NCBI RefSeq assembly: GCF_003860465.1
Contig: NZ_CP034183.1
Span: 1,256,501-1,320,500, forward strand
Source of the DNA: Deinococcus psychrotolerans
Lineage (GTDB): Bacteria; Deinococcota; Deinococci; Deinococcales; Deinococcaceae
Length of the DNA stretch: 64,000 nucleotides
Direction of reading: 5' to 3'
Part shown: in pieces, positions 39,133 through 48,972 of the stretch
Numbering within the stretch: position 1 is the first letter of the stretch
Layout: each line of letters opens with the position of its first letter
The notes under the pieces: model-generated
The model's input: the letters and a program-made list of their open reading frames with translations, nothing else
Told to the model about the DNA's origin: nothing
Databases searched by the model: none
Program-made: the position numbers and the translations under genes

Positions 39133-40044
39133 TCACGACTCCAGAGCGCTGGGCAACTCCGGCCAGGCCTCACGCAGCCACGCCAGCAAATGCAAATAAA
39201 TCTGGCCGTGACTGGTGATGTGGCGGGCGGGCGGCACGCTGGGGTGCAGTGGCAAGCGCAGATGATGGCCCAACAGCCGCGCCTGCAAATGCTGAGTGCC
39301 GATCAGGGGAATCGGGTCGCCGTGCAGCGACAAGCACAGCACCTCGGGAGCGCTGGGCAGCGCAGCGGCCACTGCTCGGCCCAGCGCAGTCGGACTAAAA
39401 GCCACTCCCGGCACACCACACAGGCCCGCCGCGTACTGCGCCAGCCCGCCGCCCAGCGAGTGCCCGGCCACCGTCAGCGGCAAGTCGGGGAGAGCGCGGC
39501 CACGCTCGGCGAGCAGGAGCTGGGTGAATTCAGCGGCCACCGAGAAGAGGCGGGGCAAACGGCCCAGCACGTTGAGCACGTCGGCACGAAATTGCTTGGC
39601 CTCGGCGGGAAAGGTGTGGAGCTGCGAGTCGGAGTGGCTGGTGTTGGTGCCGCCCAAGATCAGCACCAGTTGCTCAGGCTGCTGATAAAGGGCAAAAACA
39701 AGGCCGCTGGAACAGTGCAGCACGTTGGGCCGCCCCGTTTCCTGACGCAGCGCCCCCAGTACGCTCAGCGCAGGTACGCTTCTGAACTCACCGCCGTAAG
39801 CCGATAAAGCTTGCTCGGCGCTGGGCATTTTCCAGTCGCGCCGCTCCCACGCCGGATAAAGGCACAGCGCGGCGGCGCAGTCTGCCAGCAGCGTGAGGCC
39901 CCGCGCTTCTCCCAAAGCCCACAGAGCCTGAACAGCCGCTTCACCGCTGAGCGTGCCAGCCGGCAACTCACGCCGGTTCAGCAGCGGAAACTCGGTCAGC
40001 TTGGGCCAAGCCGAGAAGCGCGGGACAATAGGAAAGCGGCGCAT
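39133..40044 (-). CDS. Lipase class 3-like alpha/beta hydrolase
   Basis: 303-aa cytosolic protein with nucleophile elbow GHSLGGGLAQYAAGLCG. A class-3 lipase-like layout follows: an upstream strand LVLILGGTNTSHSD supplying the oxyanion loop, Asp probably in LHGDPIPLIG, and His in the C-terminal ARHITSHGQIYLH. It lacks a signal peptide. Substrate unknown; similar proteins act on acylglycerols or phospholipids. It is followed by nothing on its strand until the LptF/G pair 160 bp away. Confidence 0.78.
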   Translation of the reverse strand: MRRFPIVPRFSAWPKLTEFPLLNRRELPAGTLSGEAAVQALWALGEARGLTLLADCAAALCLYPAWERRDWKMPSAEQALSAYGGEFRSVPALSVLGALRQETGRPNVLHCSSGLVFALYQQPEQLVLILGGTNTSHSDSQLHTFPAEAKQFRADVLNVLGRLPRLFSVAAEFTQLLLAERGRALPDLPLTVAGHSLGGGLAQYAAGLCGVPGVAFSPTALGRAVAAALPSAPEVLCLSLHGDPIPLIGTQHLQARLLGHHLRLPLHPSVPPARHITSHGQIYLHLLAWLREAWPELPSALES

Positions 40045-40051
40045 GGCGAGG

Positions 40052-40360
40052 TCAGTCCGGCTGCTGCGTCTGGGTTTCCGGCTGCGGGGTTAACCAAGGC
40101 TCAGCCGCCGAAAACCCGCTGAGCGCGGCGCGGCTGATCAGCAGATCATCTCCCTCACGGCTGGCCTCGCCGGACTGAACCCATTTGTTCAGTTCGGCTT
40201 CCACACGCTGCTGCACGCGGCGCAGCGGCATCTCGGCGGCTCCCTCCACGCCGCGCCAGCTCAAAAAAGCGCGGTGAAAGGTGGGCAATTCGTCGAGCGG
40301 CAGGCGGGCTTCCAAACTGCGCCAAGACAAGTCGAGTGCAGCAGAGTCAACTTTAGCCAT
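40052..40360 (-). CDS. Small hypothetical protein
   Basis: 102-aa soluble protein with no recognised domain (MAKVDSAALDLSWRSLEARL ... WLTPQPETQTQQPD). Mainly helical with a Gln/Thr-rich tail. Start 40360 is preferred over an in-frame start at 40423 because a CAGAAT box ends 7 nt upstream. Its stop lies 7 bp before the lipase-like gene's start, so the two may be co-transcribed. Confidence 0.6.
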   Translation of the reverse strand: MAKVDSAALDLSWRSLEARLPLDELPTFHRAFLSWRGVEGAAEMPLRRVQQRVEAELNKWVQSGEASREGDDLLISRAALSGFSAAEPWLTPQPETQTQQPD

Positions 40361-40470
40361 AGCGACTATTCTGAGCGCCTGCTCGGGCGAGCCGCCTTGT
40401 GCAAGTTCCCAGACGACGCTCATCTTGCGGATGGTAAGTCACTGGATCACTCCCTAACTCCGCAGTGGAG

Positions 40471-41247
40471 TCAGCGCGGCGCGGCGGTGTCACGGTTGAA
40501 ATTTAGAATCAGGGTGCCGGTGGCCACCGTGCCGTTCAAAATCCCGTTGCGGTTGTAACTGATCAGCACGCTGCCGTCACCAAGCGAGAGCAGCGCGAAG
40601 TGGCCATTGAGGGCATTGAGGGTAAACGGATTGCTGCCGCGCACATTCCAGACATAGCCGCTGCGTTTGCCCAGCGGGTCTTCAGCGCTGGCAGCCTGAA
40701 GGGCCGAGATATTGAGCGCTTCGGGCTTGGCGCTAAAGCCTTCAGGAAAGCGCAAATCTCCTGTCTCCAAATCCAAACTGATGCCGCGCAGGAGGGCGGT
40801 GCCGCCCGCATCGCCAAAGGTCAGGCGGTTGCCACTGCGCGAAATGCTCAGCCGCACCACCTTGCCGCTGGCCTGCAACTCCTGCTGAATGACGAGGTAG
40901 CGCCGAAAGTCGTTCTCGCTGATCTTGACCCGCTTGTCATACAGCGGAGCCACGCCGCGCTCGGCGCTCACCTGCATTTGGTCGAGCAGGCGTGGATCGC
41001 CGCCCGCGTCCAGCACCCGGCGGCGCACTTCAGTCATGGAGAACTTGGCCCGCGTTTCCATAATCTGAGCCAGTTGGCCGGTTTGCGGCAGCAGCGGCCC
41101 GAGTTTGCTGCGCCAATCGTTGACTGAGGTGGGTGCGCCCTGCCCCGTTGTTTGGAAAGTGGCCGCTCCGCTCCACGCCGTTAAGCCCCCCAACAGACAA
41201 CACAAGCTGAGAGCAGGGAGAATACGGCGGAAATGGCGCGAACCCAT
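40471..41247 (-). CDS. Exported hypothetical protein
   Basis: 258-aa protein with a signal peptide (RILPALSLCCLLGGLTAW, cleavage near GAA). No family recognised. Residues ~60-140 look helical (SMTEVRRRVLDAGGDPRLLD, a motif resembling SpoIID/PBP-like helical modules only vaguely) and the C-terminal half is beta-rich (FALLSLGDGSVLISYNRNG). A TATGCT box ends 9 nt before the ATG. Confidence 0.6.
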   Translation of the reverse strand: MGSRHFRRILPALSLCCLLGGLTAWSGAATFQTTGQGAPTSVNDWRSKLGPLLPQTGQLAQIMETRAKFSMTEVRRRVLDAGGDPRLLDQMQVSAERGVAPLYDKRVKISENDFRRYLVIQQELQASGKVVRLSISRSGNRLTFGDAGGTALLRGISLDLETGDLRFPEGFSAKPEALNISALQAASAEDPLGKRSGYVWNVRGSNPFTLNALNGHFALLSLGDGSVLISYNRNGILNGTVATGTLILNFNRDTAAPR

Positions 41248-41453
41248 GCGAGGTCAAGCATAGCGGGCAGAGGTGAGAAGTTGCCTGACACGCGCCGCGC
41301 CGCTCCTCATCTGGGACGGTCGGTGGGAAGTAGAAACGGCGAGGAGAACGGCTCAAGAGTAGGGCGCTCCAATCAGCACGCTGCCTTGAATGCGGAACCG
41401 ACTTTGGGACACTTTATGCGCTTAAGTTTTGGACTTGCCCTCAGCCCAGATGT

Positions 41454-41459
41454 TACCCT
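41454..41459 (+). promoter_or_regulatory. Leaderless -10 box (TACCCT) for the M20 peptidase
   Basis: TACCCT ends 6 nt before ATG 41466. Confidence 0.6.
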
Positions 41460-41465
41460 CAAGGT

Positions 41466-42851
41466 ATGCCTTCCCCCACTTCCCCGCTGCCTGAATCGCC
41501 TGTGCCCAGTGACGCCAAACTCTTACCCTTCGTGGAAGCGGGCCTGCGTGATCTGAGCGCTTTGGTGGCCTTGGAAAGCGTCAGCGCCCAGCGCCGCATG
41601 CTGCCGCAAACCGCGCAGGCCGTGACGGATTTGCTGAGCGCCGAGGGCTTCACGGTGCGCCAGTACCCCGGCCAGGTGGCTCCGCTGCTGATTGCCGAAG
41701 CGGGAGAGGGACCAAGCACCCTGCTGATTTACAACCACTACGACGTGCAGCCCGAAACCCCCTTAGAGCTGTGGGACTCGCCGCCGTTCGTGCTGACCGA
41801 GCGCGACGGGCGGTTGTACGGACGCGGCGCAAGCGACGACAAAGGCGAATTTGCTTCGCGGCTGGCGGCGGTGCGGGCCATCAAAGCCAGACACGCGGGC
41901 CACCTGCCGCTCAAGATTCGCTGGCTGATCGAGGGCGAAGAAGAAATCGGCAGTCCCAGTTTGGCCCGCTTCGTCGAGCAGCACGCCAGTGAGCTGAGCG
42001 CCGACGGCTGTTGGTGGGAATTCGGCAGCATCAATTCGGAAGGCCGCCCGATGGTGTCGCTGGGCCTTAAAGGGGTGGTGTGCTTGGAACTGCGCTGCCG
42101 CGTGGCCGACTCGGATTTGCACAGCAGCTTGGGCGCAGTGGTCGACAATCCGCTGTGGCGCTTGGCAGCGGCGGTGGCCTCGCTACGAGACTCCACCGGG
42201 CGGGCCAGTATTGCCGGTTTCCACGACGCTATCCGCGCTCCCAGTGAAGCCGACTTGCAGGCCATCCGCGAGTTGCCTGACGCCAGAGGGCCGCTGCGTG
42301 ATACTTACAACATCACCCGCTTTTTGGGCGACGACACCGAGCACCAGACGCGCAGCAACTTGACGCCGGCCATCAACGTCAACGGCTTTCACGGCGGCTA
42401 CGAAGGTGAGGGAAGCAAAACCGTGCTGCCCGCTGCGGGTTTCGTCAAGCTCGACATCCGCTTGGTGCCCGACCAAGACCCGGATGAGATCGTCAAGTTG
42501 CTGCGTACCCATTTGGACACTTTGGGCTTTGAAGACATCGAGCTGATCGAACTCGAATCGAGCGAACACGCTGCCCGCACCAGCGCCGACAATCCATTTG
42601 TAAAAGTCGCCCTGCAAGCGGCCCGCGAGGCGCACGGCAAGGAGCCGGTGGTATCGCCGTCGAGCGCGGCCAGCGGCCCGCTTTATCCGTTCGTCAAGCA
42701 CCTCAACGTGCCGACCGTGATCATGGGCATCGGCAACATCGGCGGCAGGGTTCACGCCCCCAACGAAAATATCCTGAAGCGCGACTTTGCAGCGGGCGTG
42801 CGCTTTGGAGTGGTCTTCATGGAGCGGCTGGCACAGGCCAAACCCAGTTAG
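41466..42851 (+). CDS. M20-family metallopeptidase (dipeptidase type)
   Basis: 461-aa cytosolic dizinc exopeptidase. Zinc and catalytic residues: His and Asp in LLIYNHYDVQP, Asp in GRGASDDKGEF, Glu pair in IEGEEEIGSPS, and the final His in GGRVHAPNENI. The lid/dimerisation domain inserts in between (SLGLKGVVCLELRCRVADSD). Fits the CNDP/PepV-like dipeptidases. It is monocistronic and convergent with the cyclophilin across a terminator. Confidence 0.92.
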   Translation: MPSPTSPLPESPVPSDAKLLPFVEAGLRDLSALVALESVSAQRRMLPQTAQAVTDLLSAEGFTVRQYPGQVAPLLIAEAGEGPSTLLIYNHYDVQPETPLELWDSPPFVLTERDGRLYGRGASDDKGEFASRLAAVRAIKARHAGHLPLKIRWLIEGEEEIGSPSLARFVEQHASELSADGCWWEFGSINSEGRPMVSLGLKGVVCLELRCRVADSDLHSSLGAVVDNPLWRLAAAVASLRDSTGRASIAGFHDAIRAPSEADLQAIRELPDARGPLRDTYNITRFLGDDTEHQTRSNLTPAINVNGFHGGYEGEGSKTVLPAAGFVKLDIRLVPDQDPDEIVKLLRTHLDTLGFEDIELIELESSEHAARTSADNPFVKVALQAAREAHGKEPVVSPSSAASGPLYPFVKHLNVPTVIMGIGNIGGRVHAPNENILKRDFAAGVRFGVVFMERLAQAKPS

Positions 42852-42861
42852 GTTGACATCA

Positions 42862-42890
42862 AAAAAGGCCCGCCAATTCAGCGGGCCTTC
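42862..42890 (-). terminator. Terminator of the cyclophilin gene
   Basis: AAGGCCCGC / GCGGGCCTT stem with a 7-nt loop; the minus strand continues into six T. Lies 27 bp after the minus-strand stop and 10 bp after the plus-strand stop, so it can serve both. Confidence 0.85.
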
Positions 42891-42916
42891 AAAGTTGATC
42901 CATTTTGTTGCTGTGC

Positions 42917-43477
42917 TTACTTCTCCATCACGTAGGCTTTCTCGATTTTGTCCGCCGTGCCGGGATAGCCGGGTTGGATGCGGGTCAGCCTGTCGAGCAC
43001 CTCTAACCCCTCTACAACTTGCCCGAAGACGGTGTGCTTGCCGTCAAGGTGCGGCTGCGGCGCGAACAACATAAAAAACTGCGAGCCGTTGGTGGCGGGG
43101 CCACGGTTGGCCATGCTCAGCACGCCTTTTTTGTCGTGACGGTGTGAGTTGAACTCGTCTTCAAATTGGTAGCCGGGGCCGCCCGCTCCGGTGCCGGTCG
43201 GGTCGCCGGTCTGGGCCATGAAGTCCTGAAGAACGCGGTGAAAGGAAATGCCGTCGTAATAGTGGTGGCGGATCAGGTAGACAAAGCTGTTGACCGTCTG
43301 CGGCGCGTCGTCGGGGTACAGATCCATGACGATGCGACCCCTAGTAGTCTCAAACACGGCCTGGTACTGCTTGCCGGGCTCAATGGCCTCACCCAAGCTG
43401 GGCGCGGTCTTGAAGCTAATTTTGCGGTCTTCGCTGAGGGCGCTCATCCGGGTATAGCCTTCGTTGGTGTAAGTCAT
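42917..43477 (-). CDS. Cyclophilin-type peptidyl-prolyl cis-trans isomerase, cytosolic
   Basis: 186-aa PpiB-like isomerase. The cyclophilin core is complete: [19 protein letters not shown], then [29 protein letters not shown] and [10 protein letters not shown] (catalytic Arg in FHRV, Gln/Phe in SQFFM). No signal peptide. Start at 43477 ([11 protein letters not shown]) follows from the TAGAAT -10 box 7 nt upstream. Next to an exported paralogue. Confidence 0.94.
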   Translation of the reverse strand: MTYTNEGYTRMSALSEDRKISFKTAPSLGEAIEPGKQYQAVFETTRGRIVMDLYPDDAPQTVNSFVYLIRHHYYDGISFHRVLQDFMAQTGDPTGTGAGGPGYQFEDEFNSHRHDKKGVLSMANRGPATNGSQFFMLFAPQPHLDGKHTVFGQVVEGLEVLDRLTRIQPGYPGTADKIEKAYVMEK

Positions 43478-43484
43478 AGCCAGC

Positions 43485-43490
43485 ATTCTA
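43485..43490 (-). promoter_or_regulatory. Leaderless -10 box (TAGAAT) for the cyclophilin
   Basis: TAGAAT on the minus strand ends 7 nt before ATG 43477. Confidence 0.6.
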
Positions 43491-43534
43491 GCCGCTAAAT
43501 CTCATGAGAACATTGCCAGCACCCCAAGAGATGC

Positions 43535-44335
<801 letters not shown>

Positions 44336-44402
44336 TTGGTTTTAGTTTAGCCGACCCTTTGATGAGACGGCCTTGAGGAGCAGCCTAGCCCGTCCGGTGA
44401 GC

Positions 44403-44408
44403 TAAACT
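44403..44408 (+). promoter_or_regulatory. Leaderless -10 box (TAAACT) for cmk
   Basis: TAAACT ends 7 nt before GTG 44416. A leaderless GTG start. Confidence 0.55.
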
Positions 44409-44415
44409 CGGCGGC

Positions 44416-45072
44416 GTGACTGTAGCGATTGGTGTGATTGTAACGATTGACGGCGTAGCGGCCAGCGGCAAATCCAGCGTGGCCAGCGGCGTAGCCAGCG
44501 CCCTGAGTATTCCTTATGTCTCCAGCGGTCTGCTGTACCGGGCCGCGACCTTGCTGGCACTCGAAGCGGGCACGTCCCTGAGCGACGCACCAGCCCTGCT
44601 CTCGCTGCTGGGCGCTGCCCCACTGCGCTTGGAGCCGCTGGCCGGAGGCAACCGCATTTACCTCGATACTCCTGATTGCCCGCGTGAACTCACCGCCGAC
44701 GCCCACACCAGCGCAGTCGACGCGGGCGTGAGCGCGTTGGCCCAACTGCCGCAGCTGCGCGAGTGGGTCAACGCCCGGCTGCGTGCCCTGACTCCGCCGT
44801 TCGTGGCCGAGGGACGCGATATGGGCACCGCCGTGTTTCCGCAGGCGCGGGCCAAGTTCTTTTTGGTGGCCTCCCCGCGTGTGCGGGCGCTGCGGCGCGT
44901 CAAAGAGCGCGTCGGCGATGTGGAGGCCGTGGAGCAGGCCCTGATTGCCCGCGATGAACAAGATCAGTTGCAGTCTCACCCCGCTGCCGACGCCCAGATC
45001 ATCGACACCAGCGACCTCGACTTGGCGGGCGTGATCGCAGCGGTCATGGCCGGAGTCCAAGAGCGGGCTTAA
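44416..45072 (+). CDS. cmk: Cytidylate kinase
   Basis: 218-aa CMP/dCMP kinase. P-loop [15 protein letters not shown], then [10 protein letters not shown] (CMP site), [20 protein letters not shown] (acceptor Arg-Asp pair) and [16 protein letters not shown] (LID). It makes CDP for nucleic acid and phospholipid synthesis. GTG 44416 is supported by the -10 box; residues 1-8 before the core are short, as in the family. Confidence 0.94.
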   Translation: MTVAIGVIVTIDGVAASGKSSVASGVASALSIPYVSSGLLYRAATLLALEAGTSLSDAPALLSLLGAAPLRLEPLAGGNRIYLDTPDCPRELTADAHTSAVDAGVSALAQLPQLREWVNARLRALTPPFVAEGRDMGTAVFPQARAKFFLVASPRVRALRRVKERVGDVEAVEQALIARDEQDQLQSHPAADAQIIDTSDLDLAGVIAAVMAGVQERA

Positions 45073-45120
45073 CGCTTGGCCCCTTAGTCCTGCTGGCGCA
45101 ACGCGCGGCCATTTCCGATT

Positions 45121-45126
45121 TATGAT
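45121..45126 (+). promoter_or_regulatory. Leaderless -10 box (TATGAT) for the PfkB kinase
   Basis: TATGAT ends 6 nt before GTG 45133. Confidence 0.55.
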
Positions 45127-45132
45127 AAGCGG

Positions 45133-46128
45133 GTGCCCTTCAACCAATCCTCTTTGCCGCCCACCACCAAGCCGCTCGTTTCTGTCGGCGACCTCGCGTG
45201 GGACGTGCTGGCCAAACCCGATACCTCGCTGCTTCCGGGAGGAGACACCACTGGCCGCATGGAACTTTCCCCCGGCGGCAGCGCAGCCAACCTGGCGGTC
45301 TGGGCCAGACGCCTGGGCTACCCCAGCACCTTTGTCGGCAAAATCGGCACCGGCCACTTCGGAGCGCTGGCGCAGGCGGGCCTCGAAGATGAAGGCGTGC
45401 TGGCTGAGGTGATTCGCACGCCGCTGCATCCGACCGGCGTGATTTTGGCTCTCATTGACCAGCGGGGCCAGCGGGCCATGCTGACCGGACAGGGAGCCGA
45501 CTGGGAACTGCTGCCCGAAGAGTTGCCGCGTGAAGTGCTGCTGGGCGCAGGCCACGTTCACCTGACCGCTTGGAGTCTGTTCCGCGATCCGCCGCGCCGC
45601 GCCGCTTTGGCCGCCGCCAAACTCGCTGAGGAAGCCGGAGCGACGCTGAGCCTCGATCCCGGCAGCTTTCAGATGATTCAGCAGGCAGGCCGCGAGAACT
45701 TTTTGTCGTGGATCAGCGAAGTGCCGTTCGATATTTTCTTTCCCAACGCCGACGAAGCCCGCGCCATGAGCGGGGAAAGTACCTCCGAGGCGGCGCTCGC
45801 ATGGCTGCGCGGCCATTACCCCAAAGCCCTGATCGTGCTGAAAATGGACGAGGACGGCGCACTTTTGGAAGGCCCGCAGACTCCGCGCACCCACATTCAG
45901 GCGTCGCAAGATACCTTGGTGGACGCCACCGGAGCCGGAGACGCTTTTGGAGGCGTCTTTCTGGCCCATTATCTGGAGCATGGTGATCCGGTGAAAGCGG
46001 CCAAGATAGCCGCGCAGGTGGGCGGCTGGGTGGTCTCGCGCTTTGGCGCACGCCCGCCGGTAGATGAAGCCCTTAAGCTTCGGCTCGCCCCGCTGCTTTC
46101 TCAGCCCAGTCCAGAGGTGGGCGCGTGA
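45133..46128 (+). CDS. PfkB-family carbohydrate kinase
   Basis: 331-aa ribokinase-fold kinase. N-terminal signature [20 protein letters not shown] and C-terminal [13 protein letters not shown] with the catalytic Asp and anion hole. The sugar specificity (ribose, fructose, ketodeoxygluconate or adenosine) cannot be told. GTG 45133 from the -10 box. Its stop overlaps the mltG GTG by 4 nt, so the two are coupled although functionally unrelated. Confidence 0.88.
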   Translation: MPFNQSSLPPTTKPLVSVGDLAWDVLAKPDTSLLPGGDTTGRMELSPGGSAANLAVWARRLGYPSTFVGKIGTGHFGALAQAGLEDEGVLAEVIRTPLHPTGVILALIDQRGQRAMLTGQGADWELLPEELPREVLLGAGHVHLTAWSLFRDPPRRAALAAAKLAEEAGATLSLDPGSFQMIQQAGRENFLSWISEVPFDIFFPNADEARAMSGESTSEAALAWLRGHYPKALIVLKMDEDGALLEGPQTPRTHIQASQDTLVDATGAGDAFGGVFLAHYLEHGDPVKAAKIAAQVGGWVVSRFGARPPVDEALKLRLAPLLSQPSPEVGA

Positions 46129-47159
46129 CCCGCCTCAACAACCGCCGCCCCGCTTGGCAACGGGCGCTGTTCTGGATCTTTTTGTTGCTTCTGCTCGCCA
46201 TATTGGCGGTTGCCGCCTATGTTTACAGCCTGACCACCAGTGCGGGCGGCCCCAAATACACCCTCGAAATCAAACCCGGCGATACCCTGGCTGCCAAAGC
46301 GGGCGAGCTAGCGCAGCGCGGCGTCATTAAAAATGCCACGGCGCTGCGCTACGTCATGCGTCAGCGCGGCACGGCAGGCAAGCTCAAAGAAGGGCTGTAC
46401 GAGATTCCCGCCGATCAAACCGTTTTTGAGGTGGCCGACGACTTGGCCGGCAATCCGCGCATTCCCACTGTCAGCGTGACCATTCCCGAAGGCAAGCGCC
46501 TCAAAGATTTACCGGAGATCATCACGGCGGCGGGCCTGAGCAGCGCACCTGCTCTCAAAGCCGCGCTGAATGATGTCTCGCTCAGCCCAGCGGCCAAAGC
46601 AGCGGGGGCGGGCAACTTGGAAGGCTTTTTGTTTCCAGCCACCTACCCGTTTCGGCCCAAAGCCAGTGCCGAGGACATCGTCAAGGGGCTGGCCGAACGG
46701 ATGACCCAAGAATTTACCCCGGAGCGTGTCGCCGCCGCCAAAAAGTTGAATCTGAATGTGGAGCAGTGGGTGACGCTGGCCAGCATGGTGCAGGCCGAAG
46801 CCGCCAACGACGCGGAGATGCCGGTGGTGGCGGGGGTGTTCCTCAACCGCCTGAAGCAGGGCATTGCGCTGGGTAGCGACCCGACAGTGGCGTACGGCCT
46901 CGGCAAAGACTTGCCTGACCTCGACCGCTCAGCCGGCGACTTCACCAAAGACACCCCTTACAGCACCTACACCCGCATGGGCCTGCCCAAAGGCCCGATC
47001 AACAACCCCGGCGAAGCGGCGCTGAGCAGCGTCCTGAACGCCAAGCTGACCACCCCCAACGGCAAAGCGGCGCTGTACTTCTTGCACGGCACCGACGGCA
47101 TCATTCACGTCAACAACGACTACGCCGCCCACCTGCGCGACATTGCCCGCTACCGCTGA
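46125..47159 (+). CDS. mltG: Endolytic murein transglycosylase
   Basis: 344-aa YceG/MltG that cleaves nascent glycan strands at the inner membrane. One N-terminal membrane segment ([20 protein letters not shown]), a LysM-like subdomain ([20 protein letters not shown]), then the catalytic domain with the Glu in [20 protein letters not shown], the [10 protein letters not shown] motif and the terminal [20 protein letters not shown] 46125 overlaps the kinase stop. A terminator follows. Confidence 0.92.
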   Translation: MTRLNNRRPAWQRALFWIFLLLLLAILAVAAYVYSLTTSAGGPKYTLEIKPGDTLAAKAGELAQRGVIKNATALRYVMRQRGTAGKLKEGLYEIPADQTVFEVADDLAGNPRIPTVSVTIPEGKRLKDLPEIITAAGLSSAPALKAALNDVSLSPAAKAAGAGNLEGFLFPATYPFRPKASAEDIVKGLAERMTQEFTPERVAAAKKLNLNVEQWVTLASMVQAEAANDAEMPVVAGVFLNRLKQGIALGSDPTVAYGLGKDLPDLDRSAGDFTKDTPYSTYTRMGLPKGPINNPGEAALSSVLNAKLTTPNGKAALYFLHGTDGIIHVNNDYAAHLRDIARYR

Positions 47160-47169
47160 GGGCACAGGG

Positions 47170-47209
47170 AAGGGAGTGGGAGTGAATGTTCTCCCCTCCC
47201 TTTTGTTTT
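47170..47209 (+). terminator. Rho-independent terminator after mltG
   Basis: AAGGGAG-T-GGGAG pairs with CTCCC-CTCCCTT (one bulged T) around an 8-nt loop, followed by TTTTGTTTT. Confidence 0.8.
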
Positions 47210-47213
47210 GCCG

Positions 47214-48164
47214 TTAAATGCCCTCAAACGCCGACAGTGCCGCCCCGATCACGCCCGCGTCTGAGGCGAGTTGGGCGCGGCGAATGGTGACGGGCGCGAA
47301 AGCTGCGCCGTATTCCTGCGCCGCCCTGTCTACGCCCTCAAAAAAGTAGTCGCCAACCGCCGCCACACCGCCGCCGATCACGAACACTTCAGGATCGAGC
47401 AGCTTTTGAATATCGGCAATCGCCACGCCAATGTGTTTCATGGCCTGCTCAACCACCCGTTTGGCCTGCGGATTGCCGGTCTGGGCCAGCGCGAACGCTT
47501 CGGCGGTGCTGACCTCGCGGTTGAGGGCGTAGCTGGCGTCTCTGGCGATGGCGGTGCCGCTGGCGACGGCTTCGAGCGCTCCGTCGAGGCCCGCACCGCT
47601 GACCGGGCCGCCCGGCAGCACCGTGACGTGGCCGAACTCACCGGCAACGCCGTGAAAGCCGCGCCAGATGCGCCCGCCAATGACGATGCCGCTGCCGATG
47701 CCAGTTGACACGGTGATGTAAACGCTGCTGCTGCTGCCCCGCGCCGCGCCCAGCGTGGCTTCGGCCAGCGCCGCCGCTTTGGCGTCGTTTTCCAGCACCA
47801 CCGCCATGCCCAGTCGCTCGCTCAGTCCAGCCACCATCGGCACGTCGGTAAAGCCGTAGATATTGGGAGCGAACTTGACGCCCATCCGGTCAGGCGTCAG
47901 CGGCCCCGGCACACCCACGCCGATGTGCAGGGCGTCGGGGTGGGCGACTTGCAGGAGCCGAATCTGGGCGGCGACAGCGTCGAGCACCGCAGGCCAGCCG
48001 GTTTCGGGGGTGGGCTGAACGTGGCGGTCAAGCAGGTGTTCGCCGCGCAGCACGCCCACCGCGATTTTGGTGCCGCCCACATCCACACCGATGCTGACCC
48101 GCTCTGAGGTGGGCGGCTGGACTGGAGCGGCTTGGATTTGAGCAAGTTGAGTTTGGTTTGTCAT
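47214..48164 (-). CDS. ROK-family sugar kinase (glucokinase-like), zinc motif lost
   Basis: 316-aa sugar kinase. ATP-binding DVGGTKIAVGVLRGE, second phosphate loop STGIGSGIVIGGRIWRGFHG, substrate GEFGHVTVLPGG, and EVFVIGGGVAAVGD. Probably phosphorylates glucose. In canonical ROK proteins GH is followed by CxCGxxGCxE; here the aligned stretch reads SGAGLDGALE, so all three zinc cysteines are replaced. Start 48164 is fixed by GGGAG 6 nt upstream; the longer frame is not needed. The ribosome site lies inside a small hairpin (CCAGA-TCAAT-TCTGG). Confidence 0.87.
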   Translation of the reverse strand: MTNQTQLAQIQAAPVQPPTSERVSIGVDVGGTKIAVGVLRGEHLLDRHVQPTPETGWPAVLDAVAAQIRLLQVAHPDALHIGVGVPGPLTPDRMGVKFAPNIYGFTDVPMVAGLSERLGMAVVLENDAKAAALAEATLGAARGSSSSVYITVSTGIGSGIVIGGRIWRGFHGVAGEFGHVTVLPGGPVSGAGLDGALEAVASGTAIARDASYALNREVSTAEAFALAQTGNPQAKRVVEQAMKHIGVAIADIQKLLDPEVFVIGGGVAAVGDYFFEGVDRAAQEYGAAFAPVTIRRAQLASDAGVIGAALSAFEGI

Positions 48165-48253
48165 GTGAACTCCCAGAATTGATCTGGGCCACAGTCTAGA
48201 CCCATTTTCCCCAAAGCCCGCCCCCCCGCTGCCGCCTTCCCCGCCCCAGCCGT

Positions 48254-48259
48254 TAGACT
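48254..48259 (+). promoter_or_regulatory. -10 box (TAGACT) for the ABC permease gene
   Basis: TAGACT ends 8 nt before ATG 48268; likely leaderless or nearly so. Confidence 0.45.
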
Positions 48260-48267
48260 GCCCCGAT

Positions 48268-48963
48268 ATGGCCGATCTCTTGGAGGGCTTCAAAACCATT
48301 TTTTCAGGACAGTACCCAGCGCTGCTGCTCACGGGGCTTGAACTGACGCTGGCCGTCAGCCTCTCGGCGCTGCTCGTCAGCGTGGTGCTGGGAACATTTC
48401 TGGGCTTGGTGCGCTTTTTTAGGTTGCCGATCTTGGCTCCACTGAGTAACGCTTATGTGGACGTGGTGCGCGGCATTCCGCTGATCGTGCTGCTGAGCGT
48501 GGTGTATTACGGCCTGCCTACCCTCGGCCTGACCTTGCCGAGTTTTCCAGCGGCGGTGCTGGCACTCGGCGTGTATTCGGCGGCCTACACCTCCGAAATC
48601 GTGCGCGGTGGGCTGAGCAGCGTGCCGATAGGCCAAATCGAAGCGGGGCGCAGTTTGGGACTGACCCGCCCCCAAGCCGTGCGGCACGTGGTCTTGCCGC
48701 AGGCTTGGCGGGTGGCCCTGCCCGCACTGGGCAACGAGTTCATCTCGCTGATTTTGGGCAGCAGCTTGGCGAGCGCCGTGACGCTGCAAGAACTGTTTTC
48801 GCAGGGGCGCTACATCACCAACGCCACCTACCGGCAGTTTGAAGTCTACGCGGTGCTGGCGCTGATGTATTTTGCCCTGACCTTTGTGCTGACCCGCATC
48901 GTGCGCTGGCTGGAGCGGCGGTTCTCACGCGGTGAGAGCTTGCCGCAGCGCCGGGTGATTTGA
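48268..48963 (+). CDS. Amino-acid ABC transporter permease (HisM/GlnP type)
   Basis: 231-aa inner membrane permease with about five membrane segments. The N-terminal LLLTGLELTLAVSLSALLVS is typical of the polar amino acid family, and the ATPase-contact EAA loop reads IEAGRSLGLTRPQAVRHVVLP. No binding protein or ATPase gene is nearby, so it is an orphan that must pair with components encoded elsewhere. Confidence 0.9.
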   Translation: MADLLEGFKTIFSGQYPALLLTGLELTLAVSLSALLVSVVLGTFLGLVRFFRLPILAPLSNAYVDVVRGIPLIVLLSVVYYGLPTLGLTLPSFPAAVLALGVYSAAYTSEIVRGGLSSVPIGQIEAGRSLGLTRPQAVRHVVLPQAWRVALPALGNEFISLILGSSLASAVTLQELFSQGRYITNATYRQFEVYAVLALMYFALTFVLTRIVRWLERRFSRGESLPQRRVI

Positions 48964-48972
48964 AGACAGAAG

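Noticed and set aside
44347..45981. 544-codon frame antisense to cmk and pfkB
   Set aside because: Covers two convincing kinase genes with their catalytic motifs on the plus strand; no own motifs or promoter.
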